Source of the DNA: Acidimicrobiales bacterium
Lineage (GTDB): Bacteria; Actinomycetota; Acidimicrobiia; Acidimicrobiales; Acidimicrobilacustridaceae
Length of the DNA: 64,000 bases
Direction: 5' to 3'
Assembly: GCA_030830565.1 (NCBI GenBank)
Contig: JAURMR010000041.1
Span: 124,001 to 188,000 of the forward strand
The stretch's first letter is position 1. Each line of letters opens with the position of its first letter. Shown here piece by piece: positions 42,362 to 51,349 of this stretch. The notes beneath the pieces were generated by a model. That model searched no databases and was not told where the DNA came from. It saw only the letters and a list, made by a program, of their open reading frames with translations. The position numbers and the translations under genes were made by a program.

Positions 42362-42456
42362 CGCTGTCGCCGAACGGCTCCGGTGCGTGCGGGTTGACGT
42401 GGGAGGGTGGCGCCCATACCCTCCGCCGATCCACCGCCACCCGAGGGAGAACATCC

Positions 42457-43170
42457 GTGGCAGTCAAAAAGGCACCGGCGAAGAAGTCCGCAGCGAAGAA
42501 AGCTCCGGCAAAGAAGGCAGTGGCCAAGAAGGCTCCGGCCAAGAAGGCAGCCGTCAAGGCTCCGGCCAAGAAGGTTGTGAAGAAGGCGGCTCCGGCCAAG
42601 AAAGCTCCGGCCAAGAAGGCTCCTGCGAAGAAGGCGGCAGTCAAGGCTCCGGCCAAAAAGGTTGCGGCCAAAGCACCAGCACCGAAGGCCCCCGCGAAGA
42701 AGGCGGCTCCCGCCAAGAAGGCCGAAGTTGCGCCCGTCATGGCGCCGCGACCCAACCGGCTTCCGGCGATTCCAAAGGAACCGAAGAAGATCAAGTACCC
42801 ATTCGACGCCAAGTTCCTCGATGCGCAGCGGGCCTTGTTGCTCGAAGAGCGCCGTCGTCTTGTGCACGACGCCGAAGCACTGACCGCCGAAGCGAACTCG
42901 CTTGCGGAACTTCGCGAACCAGGTGATGTGCAGTTCGACGAGGAATCGGGCGAAGGTGACACCCTTGCTGTCGAGCGTGAGCGCGATCTTGCACTTTCGG
43001 CGCAGTTCCTTGACCAGGTCGATGAAATCGATCGAGCGATGGCCAAGATCGGTCAGAACACTTACGGCATTTGCGAAATCTCAGGACTCGCGATTCCCAA
43101 GGAACGTCTGCGTGCGATTCCTTGGTGCCGTGAGCGCGTGGAATACAAGGTCGGAAACTTCCGTCGCTGA
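42457..43170 (+). CDS. DksA/TraR family protein with histone-H1-like Lys/Ala/Pro tail
   Basis: 237 aa. Residues 1-90 consist almost only of Lys, Ala, Pro and Val, with ten PAKK units, like the C-terminal tail of histone H1 and of AlgP-type proteins. Residues 105-237 are a DksA/TraR-like coiled coil and finger ([15 protein letters not shown]...[19 protein letters not shown]). The C4 zinc site is half lost: CEISG instead of CxxC, and WCRERV instead of CxxC, leaving two of four Cys. It has a leader with ribosome site GAGGGAG and TACCCT upstream. Probably binds nucleic acid as well as RNA polymerase; inferred. Confidence 0.85.
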   Translation: MAVKKAPAKKSAAKKAPAKKAVAKKAPAKKAAVKAPAKKVVKKAAPAKKAPAKKAPAKKAAVKAPAKKVAAKAPAPKAPAKKAAPAKKAEVAPVMAPRPNRLPAIPKEPKKIKYPFDAKFLDAQRALLLEERRRLVHDAEALTAEANSLAELREPGDVQFDEESGEGDTLAVERERDLALSAQFLDQVDEIDRAMAKIGQNTYGICEISGLAIPKERLRAIPWCRERVEYKVGNFRR

Positions 43171-43198
43171 ACAACCATGTATCGGGCAAACCAGCCCC

Positions 43199-43204
43199 TA
43201 GGTT
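43199..43204 (+). promoter_or_regulatory. -10-like box of lspA (leaderless)
   Basis: TAGGTT ends 7 nt before the GTG at 43212 and decides that start over TTG 43203 or ATG 43218. Confidence 0.5.
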
Positions 43205-43211
43205 GGAACCC

Positions 43212-43820
43212 GTGACAATGTCGACTCCACCAGCCACAGCGGCACCCACGCATCGGGTGCTGTTTGGCGCGGTGGCGATCGGATGGCTCATTGCCGATCA
43301 GTTGACGAAGGCGTGGGCGGTGTCGTCGCTTGACGATCGCACGATCGACGTTGTCTGGACCCTTCGTTTTCATCTCACGATGAACTACGGGGCGTCATTC
43401 AGTCTCGGTTCCGGCTTTGGTGCTTGGATCGGCCTCCTTGCCTTGGTTGTCGTCGGCGTCTTGGTCTGGAAGGGCGGGTCAGTTCGCTCGCGTCTCGGCG
43501 CTGTTGCCCTCGGCATGATCGTTGGGGGCGCGCTTGGCAATGTCTTGGACCGCGCTTTTCGCAGCGACTCTGGTTTCTTTCAGGGTGGCGTTGTCGATTT
43601 CATCGACTTGCAGTGGTGGCCGGTGTTCAACATTGCCGATATCGGTGTCGTCTGCGGGGCGATCCTTCTCGTGATCTCAACACTCCTCGCTCCTGCTCCA
43701 GAGGATGACAACGCTTCGAGTGCACCCACAACGAGCAAGCCGGCGACTTCTTCTTCATCATCATCCTCTGAGGACGTTCACACCTCCGAGAACAACTCCT
43801 CAACGATTGAGAGCAACTGA
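43212..43820 (+). CDS. lspA: Lipoprotein signal peptidase II
   Basis: 202 aa with four membrane helices. Catalytic aspartates Asp113 ([12 protein letters not shown]) and Asp143 ([11 protein letters not shown]) are present, with [11 protein letters not shown] and MNYGASFS. It cuts diacylated prolipoproteins before the lipobox Cys. The C-terminal 45 residues form a Ser/Thr/Glu-rich tail, absent from the shorter model enzymes. The stop is followed after 1 nt by the RluD-like gene. Confidence 0.92.
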   Translation: MTMSTPPATAAPTHRVLFGAVAIGWLIADQLTKAWAVSSLDDRTIDVVWTLRFHLTMNYGASFSLGSGFGAWIGLLALVVVGVLVWKGGSVRSRLGAVALGMIVGGALGNVLDRAFRSDSGFFQGGVVDFIDLQWWPVFNIADIGVVCGAILLVISTLLAPAPEDDNASSAPTTSKPATSSSSSSSEDVHTSENNSSTIESN

Positions 43821-43821
43821 T

Positions 43822-44763
43822 ATGGCCTATATCGAGGTCATCCCCGCCGCACTAGCTGGAGAACGTATCGACCGAGTCGTAGCGATGATTACCGGAGCAA
43901 GTCGAACCCGCGTCACCGAGTGGCTCGAACAAGGACTTGTTCTGTGTAACGACGCTGTCGTCTCGACACGTTCGCGTCGCGTCGCTGACGGCGACACGGT
44001 GCAAATCAATGTCGAACCCGACCTTGGTCCCGCTCCGCTCGTCGCGGAACCCGATATCGATGTTCCGATCATGTACGTCGATGACGACGTCATCGTGATC
44101 GATAAACCCGCTGGTCTGGTTGTGCATCCAGGCGCAGGAAACGCCACCGGAACGTTGGTGCAGGCGATGCTCGCGATCTATCCCGAGATCGCCGATATCG
44201 GAGAACCCGAGCGTCCGGGGGTTGTGCATCGACTCGATAAGGACACATCGGGTCTCATGCTCATGGCGCGGTCACCTGAAGCGCATGCGGAACTCAGCGC
44301 GATGTTGGCTGCTCACGAAGTTGAGCGCACTTATCTCACACTTGTGTGGGGTATTCCCGAAGCGGGCAGCGGTCTTATTGATGCGCCAATCGGGCGGTCA
44401 ACGCGTGAGCCAACGAAAATGGTGGTGAGCGCACAAGGTCGCGAAGCGCGCACCCGCTACACCGTTCTCGAAACGTTCGAAGAGCCTGTGCCTTGCGCGT
44501 TGGTTGAGTGTCGTCTTGAAACAGGTCGCACTCATCAGATTCGTGTGCACATGGCAGCAATTGGTCATGCCGTCGTCGGCGACGACCGTTACCGGGGATC
44601 GCGTCCGGCAATCGAAACGCCTCGAATCTTCTTGCATTCGGCTGCGCTTGAATTCGACCATCCAGTTCGACTTGATGAACGCCTTGAGTTCGTGTCGGAA
44701 CTTCCCGAAGACCTTGCGTCGGTGTTGGGTCGAATCAGGAACCAGACGCCCACGGAGGGGTAA
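43822..44763 (+). CDS. RluA/RluD family pseudouridine synthase
   Basis: 313 aa. An S4 RNA-binding domain (residues 14-65: RIDRVVAMITGASRTRVTEW) precedes the synthase domain with catalytic Asp139 in HRLDKDTSGLM and the ETGRTHQIRVHMA motif. It follows lspA, as in many bacteria, where the gene is called rluD or ylyB; the target is probably 23S rRNA uridines. Its 3' end overlaps the convergent Rrf2 gene by 29 bp. Confidence 0.93.
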   Translation: MAYIEVIPAALAGERIDRVVAMITGASRTRVTEWLEQGLVLCNDAVVSTRSRRVADGDTVQINVEPDLGPAPLVAEPDIDVPIMYVDDDVIVIDKPAGLVVHPGAGNATGTLVQAMLAIYPEIADIGEPERPGVVHRLDKDTSGLMLMARSPEAHAELSAMLAAHEVERTYLTLVWGIPEAGSGLIDAPIGRSTREPTKMVVSAQGREARTRYTVLETFEEPVPCALVECRLETGRTHQIRVHMAAIGHAVVGDDRYRGSRPAIETPRIFLHSAALEFDHPVRLDERLEFVSELPEDLASVLGRIRNQTPTEG

Positions 44764-45229
44764 CCGCGGGAGTGGTTGCAACTTCGGTTGGCCACTTCCC
44801 CTGACCGCGTGCCATCGAAACGATGTCTGCCAAGGTCGCAGCTTCGAGATAGCGGCGCATGTGCTCGCCGACGTCGTCCCAAACTGCGAGCAACACACAC
44901 TGGCCCTCGTGGTCGCAGGCGCCATCGGTATGCGGTTGTCCGAAGTCGCCGGCAACGATTGGTCCGTCGACGGCGCTAATGATGTCGGACAAACTGATTT
45001 CCTCAGGAGCGCGGGCCAAGACGTAGCCACCGCCAACTCCGCGCTTTGAACGAACGAGGCCAGCACCTTTCAGTGCCAGGAGGATCTGTTCGAGGTACGG
45101 CTGCGGCAGACCGGTGCGCTCGGCGATATCGCGAACCGAGGTGGGACCACCCTCATCAGAGTGCAGGGCTAAAGACAGCAATGCCCTGCTTGCGTAGTCG
45201 CCTCGGGTCGATACCTTCACGACCGGCAT
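44735..45229 (-). CDS. Rrf2 family transcriptional regulator
   Basis: 164 aa. Winged helix start VVKVSTRGDYASRALLSLAL, recognition helix GLPQPYLEQILLALKGAGLVRSKRG and wing GVGGGYVLARAPEEISL are typical of Rrf2 regulators (IscR, NsrR, CymR). Two cysteines spaced CDHEGQC match the first two Fe-S ligands of IscR/NsrR; the third position is Trp, so cluster binding is doubtful. It is divergent from the phosphodiesterase-like gene, 68 bp apart, and may regulate that gene and itself. Confidence 0.88.
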   Translation of the reverse strand: MPVVKVSTRGDYASRALLSLALHSDEGGPTSVRDIAERTGLPQPYLEQILLALKGAGLVRSKRGVGGGYVLARAPEEISLSDIISAVDGPIVAGDFGQPHTDGACDHEGQCVLLAVWDDVGEHMRRYLEAATLADIVSMARGQGKWPTEVATTPAVTPPWASGS

Positions 45230-45297
45230 CGTAGGTGGAAGTCGCCGAGTCGGGGACATGGAGCCCTCGGCACTACCGTGACCGGCGGAGGGCCACC

Positions 45298-46428
45298 GTG
45301 GATTCTCGATCTTCAACAACTGATGCATTGCCAAATGGGCTTGTGCTTCCCGATTACGGCGGAGCCTGCATCTCGAACATTGTTCCGGCGCTCCTTGATC
45401 CGTCCAACCCATGGCCCGCTTGGATTCCAGAGGTTGCGGCCGATGCCGATCAGATCGTGCTGCTCGTTCTCGACGGAATTGGTTGGAACCAATTGCGCGA
45501 CCGCCGTCACCTCGCACCGACGCTGTCGGCCATGGTCGGCGGCCCAGTCACGAGCGTCGCTCCATCGACTACTGCGACGGCGCTGACCTCCATCAGTACT
45601 GGTCTCGCTCCGGGGGAGCACGGGATCATGGGGTACCGAATGACGGTTGGGCGCGACGTGCTCAACGTCTTGCGATGGTCGGCAAACGGACGCGACGCTC
45701 GAAACGCGATTCCCCCCGAGTCGCTGCAAACGCATGATGCATTCGAAGGTCAGCGTCCTCCAGTCATTACGCGTTCAGAATTCCGCGACTCTGGTTTCAC
45801 ACGCGCTCATCTTGAGAAGACAAGGCTTGTCGGTTGGCGCGTGTCATCAACTCTCGTAGCTGAGGTTGCAGCCGCAGTAAATCGCAACGAACCATTCGTG
45901 TATGCCTATTACGACGGCATCGACAAAATCGCCCACGAGTTTGGGCTCGGCGTGCATTACGACGCGGAGTTCGCGTTTGTTGATCGCCTTGTTGCCGACA
46001 TCTTGAGTGTGTTGCCGTCGGGGGCCGTATTGGTTGTGACATCCGATCATGGGCAAGTCGATGTTGGTGACGATGTCCTGACGCCTGATCCCTCTGTGAT
46101 GTCGCATGTCGACCTGCAATCAGGTGAAGGAAGATTCCGCTGGCTTCACGCTCGTCCCGGCCACGCTCGGGCCCTCTTTGACGATGCGATGGCGCATCAC
46201 TCCGATCGATCATGGGTTGTCACGGTTGATCAAGTGATTGACGAGGGTTGGTTCGGCTCAGTCGTGACCGACGCTTCGAGGTCACGTCTGGGTGACATTG
46301 CTCTGGTGGCTAGAGACGCAATCGCGTTTTCTGATCCGGCTGATAGTGGGGCATTTCCTCTTCGAGCCCGCCACGGGTCGCTCACTGCCGATGAAATGTT
46401 TGTTCCGCTACTGGTTGGCACTCACTGA
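45298..46428 (+). CDS. Alkaline phosphatase-superfamily protein (nucleotide pyrophosphatase/phosphodiesterase-like)
   Basis: 376 aa. Metal sites of the superfamily are visible: VLLVLDGIGWNQL (first Asp), SVAPSTTATALTSISTGLAPGEHGIMGY (nucleophile Thr region), YAYYDGIDKIAHEFG and VVTSDHGQVDV (Asp-His pair), and a late His in RARHGSL. It should hydrolyse phosphomono- or diesters; substrate unknown. No signal peptide, so cytoplasmic. GTG start with ribosome site GGAGGG; divergent from the Rrf2 gene. Confidence 0.85.
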   Translation: MDSRSSTTDALPNGLVLPDYGGACISNIVPALLDPSNPWPAWIPEVAADADQIVLLVLDGIGWNQLRDRRHLAPTLSAMVGGPVTSVAPSTTATALTSISTGLAPGEHGIMGYRMTVGRDVLNVLRWSANGRDARNAIPPESLQTHDAFEGQRPPVITRSEFRDSGFTRAHLEKTRLVGWRVSSTLVAEVAAAVNRNEPFVYAYYDGIDKIAHEFGLGVHYDAEFAFVDRLVADILSVLPSGAVLVVTSDHGQVDVGDDVLTPDPSVMSHVDLQSGEGRFRWLHARPGHARALFDDAMAHHSDRSWVVTVDQVIDEGWFGSVVTDASRSRLGDIALVARDAIAFSDPADSGAFPLRARHGSLTADEMFVPLLVGTH

Positions 46429-46449
46429 GTCCTCGGGAAGACTGATGCA

Positions 46450-46953
46450 ATGACTGATTCCATGAACGGCGGCGCCGAACGAGGCGAACTCATCATCCCG
46501 GTTGACGAAACTGAAGTCCAAGAACAGCAGCGAGAAATGGTGTCCGAACCAGCCAAGGTGATGCGCGTCGGTTCGATGATCAAGCAGTTGCTCGACGAAG
46601 TTCGCCAAACCGAACTCGATGAGCCGTCACGGGTTCGACTCCGCGCGATTTACGACACCTCAATTGAAGAACTTGGCTCGGCGCTTTCACCTGATCTTCA
46701 GGACGAACTGCAGCGTCTCGCATTTCCGTTTACTGAAGAGGGAACGCCGACCGATATCGAATTGCGAGTAGCCCAAGCACAGCTCGTTGGCTGGCTCGAA
46801 GGCCTCTTTCATGGCATCCAGGCCACGCTGTTTGCTCAGCAGATGGCCGCCCGTCAACAACTTGAGAACATGCGGGGCCAACTGCCACCCGGGGCCGGTC
46901 GCCCAGGTTCGGAAATTCCCGAACCCGAGGACCGTCCCGGGACGTATCTGTAA
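46450..46953 (+). CDS. bpa: Bacterial proteasome activator Bpa
   Basis: 167 aa, DUF2587 family. The helical core (MRVGSMIKQLLDEVRQTELDE, RLRAIYDTSIEELGSALSPDL, LVGWLEGLFHGIQATLFAQQMAARQQLE) matches Bpa, which forms a dodecameric ring and opens the 20S proteasome without ATP. The C terminus ends GTYL; the mycobacterial protein ends GQYL, the HbYX-like gate-opening motif, so the function is probably kept. It implies a proteasome in this organism, though its genes are not in the window. Confidence 0.9.
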   Translation: MTDSMNGGAERGELIIPVDETEVQEQQREMVSEPAKVMRVGSMIKQLLDEVRQTELDEPSRVRLRAIYDTSIEELGSALSPDLQDELQRLAFPFTEEGTPTDIELRVAQAQLVGWLEGLFHGIQATLFAQQMAARQQLENMRGQLPPGAGRPGSEIPEPEDRPGTYL

Positions 46954-46968
46954 CGCGTCAGTGTTGTG

Positions 46969-47547
46969 TCACCGGCCAGAAGCGAGCGTGGCCTTGACCT
47001 TGCTCAGCTGGTAACCGGAGAAGAGGAACAGCAGGCCAAGCAGTGTCAGGCCGATGCCGATCACGACGCCAAGCACGTTCTTGGTTGCTTCGGGCCACGC
47101 CATGATGACGATGCCGATAGCGATGGTGACAATGCCCTCGAGGAGAAGTGCGCCTCGGCCACCTTCCTTGCCAATCATGAACGAGACGACAATCGCAAGC
47201 AGGCCTGTGATCACGAAATCCAAGCCAACGAGCCAAACGATGACGTTGACGGTTGCGCCTGTCCAAAAAATAAGGGCGAGACCAAAGCCGAAGTTCACGA
47301 GGCCACGGATGAGCAGCAAGCCCCAGTAGGTGCCCCTGCGGTGGGTCGTAACTGCCTCGGCGGCCTGGCCAAAGCCAGAGACGACGAAGAGGAATCCGAG
47401 GATGATCGCGATGATCTGGAGCTCGCGATCGGGGCGAAAGAGCAGGACAAGGCCGGCCACCAAGCTGATGAAGCCGATGGAATAGGCGGTAATTCGGGAA
47501 CCTCGGAGGAGGTCCATCGTGGATCGGTCGTCAGCTGCAGCGGTCAT
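46969..47547 (-). CDS. HdeD/DUF308 membrane protein
   Basis: 192 aa with six hydrophobic helices arranged as three pairs (AYSIGFISLVAGLVLLF, IIAIILGFLFVVSGFGQA, YWGLLLIRGLVNFGFGLALIF, VIVWLVGLDFVITGLLAIV, ALLLEGIVTIAIGIVIMAW, VLGVVIGIGLTLLGLLFLFS). This matches the HdeD family, linked to acid resistance in E. coli, with little known elsewhere. It converges with bpa: the two stops are only 15 nt apart, with no obvious terminator. GAGGTC upstream is a weak ribosome site. Confidence 0.88.
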   Translation of the reverse strand: MTAAADDRSTMDLLRGSRITAYSIGFISLVAGLVLLFRPDRELQIIAIILGFLFVVSGFGQAAEAVTTHRRGTYWGLLLIRGLVNFGFGLALIFWTGATVNVIVWLVGLDFVITGLLAIVVSFMIGKEGGRGALLLEGIVTIAIGIVIMAWPEATKNVLGVVIGIGLTLLGLLFLFSGYQLSKVKATLASGR

Positions 47548-47686
47548 GGTGACCTCCGGGTTGAAGGGGCAATCAAAGGTTCACGAAAGGCTAGGACCGG
47601 GCTTTGACGGTGCCGGGGATGCCCGGAGCGAGCATGGGGGACTGACGCTACGATCGCCGGGCATCACATCGGTGTAATTCGCAGAG

Positions 47687-50600
47687 GTGCGGACCTCTTC
47701 GAACGACAATTTCCCGGAGCTCCTCGAAGTGCCCGATTCCTTTACCCATCTGCATTTGCACACCGAGTTCTCGATGCTTGATGGTGCCGCGCGTGTGGGC
47801 GAAGTTGTCGCGGCCGCAGCGGCCGATGGTCAACCAGCAGTTGGTATTACCGACCACGGGAACATGTATGGCGTCCTCGATTTCTACAAGGCAGCCAAGG
47901 ACGTCGGGGTAAAGCCGATTATCGGTTCTGAGCTCTACCAGGCCTACGACAGCCGCACCGAGCGTCCCACTCGCCGGGGTCGCATGGACGACTCGGGTGG
48001 CGAAGCCGAGGGTGGACGCAAGGCGTACTACCACCTCACCGCGCTGGCCGAGAACGCAACTGGTTACAAGAACCTCATCCAACTCTCGAGTCGTGCATTT
48101 CTTGAGGGTTACTACATGAAGCCCAAGGTCGACTGGGAACTTCTCGAAGAGCACCACGACGGCCTCATTGTTACAAGCGGCTGTCTCGGCGGACAGGTGT
48201 TGCAAGCACTCATGAATGGCGACGAGCGCGGCGCGCTCGAAAAGGCAGCACGACTCCAAGACATCTTCGGACGCGACAATTTCTTCGTCGAGATCCAAGA
48301 TCACGGCATTCCCGAACAGAAGACCACGAATCCGCAATTGCTCGACATCGCTCGCGCGATCAAAGCTCCACTCGTTGCTACGAACGACAGTCACTATGTG
48401 CATCAGCACGACGCCGTGTCGCATGACGCGTTGTTGTGTGTGCAGACCGGCTCGCTCATGAGTGATCCCGATCGCTTCAAGTTCCACGGTGATCAGCACT
48501 ATCTCAAGACCGCTGCGGAAATGCGTTGGCTGTTCGACGAAGTTCCGGAAGCGTGCGACAACACACTTTGGATTGCTGAACGATGCAACGTTGAGATCGA
48601 ATTCGGGAATCCGCAACTCCCGAACTTCCCGTTACCCGAAGGTTTTGCAGACGACGCTGAGTACTTGCGTTTCCTCACGTTTGAAGGGGCGAAGGAACGC
48701 TGGGGTCAACAACTTCCCGATCACATCGTTGAGCGATTGGTTTACGAACTCCAGGTCATCGCCGATATGGGATTTTCTTCCTACTTCCTCATTGTGTGGG
48801 ACCTCATCAAGCACGCTCGCGACAACAACATTCGAGTTGGCCCGGGCCGAGGTTCCGCCGCAGGTTGCGCAGTGGCTTACACATTGCGCATTACCGATCT
48901 TGATCCGATCGAATACGACTTGCTGTTTGAGAGATTCTTGAACCCCAGCCGTATCTCGATGCCAGATATCGACATGGACTTCGACTCGCGTTACCGAGAC
49001 GAAATGATTCGCTACGCCGCCGAAAAATACGGCCGCGACCATGTTGCGCAGATCGTTACGTTCTCCACTATCAAAGCGCGCGCTGCAGTGCGCGACGCTG
49101 CTCGAGTACTTGGTTACCCCTACGCAGTGGGCGACAAAGTGGCAAAGCTCATGCCGCCACTGGTGATGGGTCGTGATACGCCTCTGCACGCCTGTTTCGA
49201 AGAAACCCCGAAGTTCGCCGACGGCTACAAGATGGCTGCCGATCTGCGCGAGGTCTACGCCGCCGATAACGACGCTCGTCAGGTTATTGACGTCGCTCGT
49301 GGTCTTGAAGGTCTTCGTCGTCAGGACGGTATCCACGCCGCTGCAGTGGTGATTACGAAAGAGCCGCTTACCGAGTATCTGCCCATTCAGCGAAAGCCAG
49401 AAGCAGGTTCAGATCCCGAGCTCGCACCGGTGGTGACCCAGTACGAAATGCATGGGGTGGAGGAACTCGGCCTGCTCAAGATGGATTTCCTGGGCCTCCG
49501 AAACCTCGATGTCATTACCGACACGCTGGCAATGCTCAAGGTCACGCAAGGTATCGACGTCGATATCGACAACGTTCCGCTCGATGACGATCTCACATTG
49601 CAATTGCTGCGCGATGGAGACTCGATCGGTGTGTTCCAGCTTGAAGGCGGTCCAATGCGCGCGCTGATGCGTTCGCTGGCGCCAACTTCGTTTGAAGACG
49701 TTGCTGCCCTTGTGGCGCTCTATCGACCGGGCCCGATGGCCGCCAACATGCACAACGATTACGCCGATCGAAAGAATGGCCGTAAACCGATCGACTACCT
49801 GCACGACGATCTTGCCGAACTGCTTGGCGATACCTACGGACTCATGATCTATCAAGAGTCCGTCATGCGTGTCGCGCAGAAGTTTGCTGGTTATTCGTTG
49901 GCCGATGCTGACAACCTTCGAAAAGCTTGCGGTAAGAAAGTCCGCGAGCTGATTCAGAAGGAACGCGAGAAGTTCGTCGAAGGTTGCGATTCCGCTGGCT
50001 ACGGGCGCGAAATTGGTTCGGCGTTGTTTGATGTCATCGAACCATTTGCCGATTATGCGTTCAACAAGAGCCATAGTTACGGCTACGGACTCATCGCGTA
50101 TCAAACCGCATATCTCAAAGCGCACTACCCGGTCGAGTACCTCGCCGCACTTCTCACCAGCGTCAAGACCAACCTCGACAAAGCCGCGGTGTATCTCAAC
50201 GAATGTCGTCAAATGGGAATTGAGGTACTTGTTCCTGACGTGAACATTTCTGTGAGCGACTTCATTGCAGTCGACAAACCCGACGGCACACGTGCAATTG
50301 CGTTCGGAATGTCGGCGGTCCGAAATGTTGGCGAAGGCCTCGTCGGACTTATGCTGGCCGAGCGCGACGAAAACGGACCATTCGAGGACTTCTTCGATTT
50401 CTGTGATCGCGTTGATGTCAGCGTTCTCAATAAACGAACGCTTGAGTCACTCATCAAAGCCGGAGGCTTTGATTCCATGGGCTATTCCCGTAAGGGCTTG
50501 CTCGGGTACTTCGATCGCATCATCGATGACACCGTTGCTCGTCGCCGCAAAGAAGCCGAAGGTCAATTCGATCTGTTCTCGATGGCCGACGACGATGACG

Positions 50601-51268
50601 ATGGTGCGCTTGTCGCTGGCACCCGCATCGTCATTCCCGAAGAGGATTTCGATAAGCGTCAACGTCTCGCCTTCGAAAAGGAGATGCTCGGCCTCTACGT
50701 GTCCGACCATCCGCTGATGGGCGCCGAAGCTTCGTTGCGTCGTCGAACGGAAACCACGATTGCTGAGCTCGAAGGTGTCGAGGATGGCACCATGCGAACG
50801 ACGGGCGGCCTTGTCACCTCGTTGCAGAAGAAGTGGACTCGCAAGGGCGATCTCATGGCGGTCTTCACGCTTGAAGACCTTCAGTCCACCGTCGAGGTGA
50901 TGGTCTTCCCGAAGACCATGCAGAACTACGGCCATCTCCTCGAAGACGATGCCGTGGTCATCGTGCGGGGCAGAGTCGATACTCGGGACGACCAGCCGAA
51001 GCTCATGGCCATGGAACTTGAGCGATTCGAGCCCGTTGTCGACGGCAATCCGCCGGTGCATGTGAACCTGCGCCCGGCGGCGCTGTCCGACGAACTCCTG
51101 AGCGCCCTCAAGGCTCTCCTGACCGAGCATCCCGGCGAGTCCCAGGTTTTTCTCCACATCGGGGAGCATCAAGTCCTGCTCCTCCCAGAGAATTTTGCGG
51201 TCTCGGCCACGGCCGGTCTTCTCGCTGAACTCAGGGAATTGCTTGGGCCAGATGCGGTCGCTGCCTGA
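47687..51268 (+). CDS. dnaE: DNA polymerase III alpha subunit (DnaE1)
   Basis: 1193 aa replicative polymerase. The PHP domain begins FTHLHLHTEFSMLDGAARV, then PAVGITDHGNMYGVLDF; the catalytic triad is in MPDIDMDFDSRYRDEMIRY (about residues 425-443) with GPGRGSAAGC upstream; the tandem HhH and OB-fold (GDLMAVFTLEDLQSTVEVMV) close the protein. GTG 47687 has TGTAAT and TAATTC boxes 6-8 nt upstream; GTG 47732 with GGAG 9 nt before it is the alternative start and begins exactly at the homology. It is a singleton gene. Confidence 0.97.
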   Translation: MRTSSNDNFPELLEVPDSFTHLHLHTEFSMLDGAARVGEVVAAAAADGQPAVGITDHGNMYGVLDFYKAAKDVGVKPIIGSELYQAYDSRTERPTRRGRMDDSGGEAEGGRKAYYHLTALAENATGYKNLIQLSSRAFLEGYYMKPKVDWELLEEHHDGLIVTSGCLGGQVLQALMNGDERGALEKAARLQDIFGRDNFFVEIQDHGIPEQKTTNPQLLDIARAIKAPLVATNDSHYVHQHDAVSHDALLCVQTGSLMSDPDRFKFHGDQHYLKTAAEMRWLFDEVPEACDNTLWIAERCNVEIEFGNPQLPNFPLPEGFADDAEYLRFLTFEGAKERWGQQLPDHIVERLVYELQVIADMGFSSYFLIVWDLIKHARDNNIRVGPGRGSAAGCAVAYTLRITDLDPIEYDLLFERFLNPSRISMPDIDMDFDSRYRDEMIRYAAEKYGRDHVAQIVTFSTIKARAAVRDAARVLGYPYAVGDKVAKLMPPLVMGRDTPLHACFEETPKFADGYKMAADLREVYAADNDARQVIDVARGLEGLRRQDGIHAAAVVITKEPLTEYLPIQRKPEAGSDPELAPVVTQYEMHGVEELGLLKMDFLGLRNLDVITDTLAMLKVTQGIDVDIDNVPLDDDLTLQLLRDGDSIGVFQLEGGPMRALMRSLAPTSFEDVAALVALYRPGPMAANMHNDYADRKNGRKPIDYLHDDLAELLGDTYGLMIYQESVMRVAQKFAGYSLADADNLRKACGKKVRELIQKEREKFVEGCDSAGYGREIGSALFDVIEPFADYAFNKSHSYGYGLIAYQTAYLKAHYPVEYLAALLTSVKTNLDKAAVYLNECRQMGIEVLVPDVNISVSDFIAVDKPDGTRAIAFGMSAVRNVGEGLVGLMLAERDENGPFEDFFDFCDRVDVSVLNKRTLESLIKAGGFDSMGYSRKGLLGYFDRIIDDTVARRRKEAEGQFDLFSMADDDDDGALVAGTRIVIPEEDFDKRQRLAFEKEMLGLYVSDHPLMGAEASLRRRTETTIAELEGVEDGTMRTTGGLVTSLQKKWTRKGDLMAVFTLEDLQSTVEVMVFPKTMQNYGHLLEDDAVVIVRGRVDTRDDQPKLMAMELERFEPVVDGNPPVHVNLRPAALSDELLSALKALLTEHPGESQVFLHIGEHQVLLLPENFAVSATAGLLAELRELLGPDAVAA

Positions 51269-51349
51269 CATCGGGGCCCGAATTGCGTTAGCGGCCGAGC
51301 CGGGGTGAACTAGTACTCCGGTTTTGTCTGTTTCAGGGGCTGTTGAACC

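Noticed and set aside
42463-42730. Tandem repeat DNA that could be taken for a CRISPR or satellite array
   Set aside because: The repetition follows codons for PAKK/KAPAKK units in one open frame, without equal repeats and spacers; it is protein-coding low complexity.
42348-43046. Upstream extension of the ileS reading frame by 233 codons
   Set aside because: It is antisense to the Lys/Ala/Pro repeat of the DksA-family gene, giving an artefactual Ala/Phe/Gly-rich peptide; IleRS homology begins at 42347.
47648-48616. Minus-strand ORF of 322 codons opposite the 5' end of dnaE
   Set aside because: Antisense shadow of the PHP-domain region; no ribosome site and no family features.
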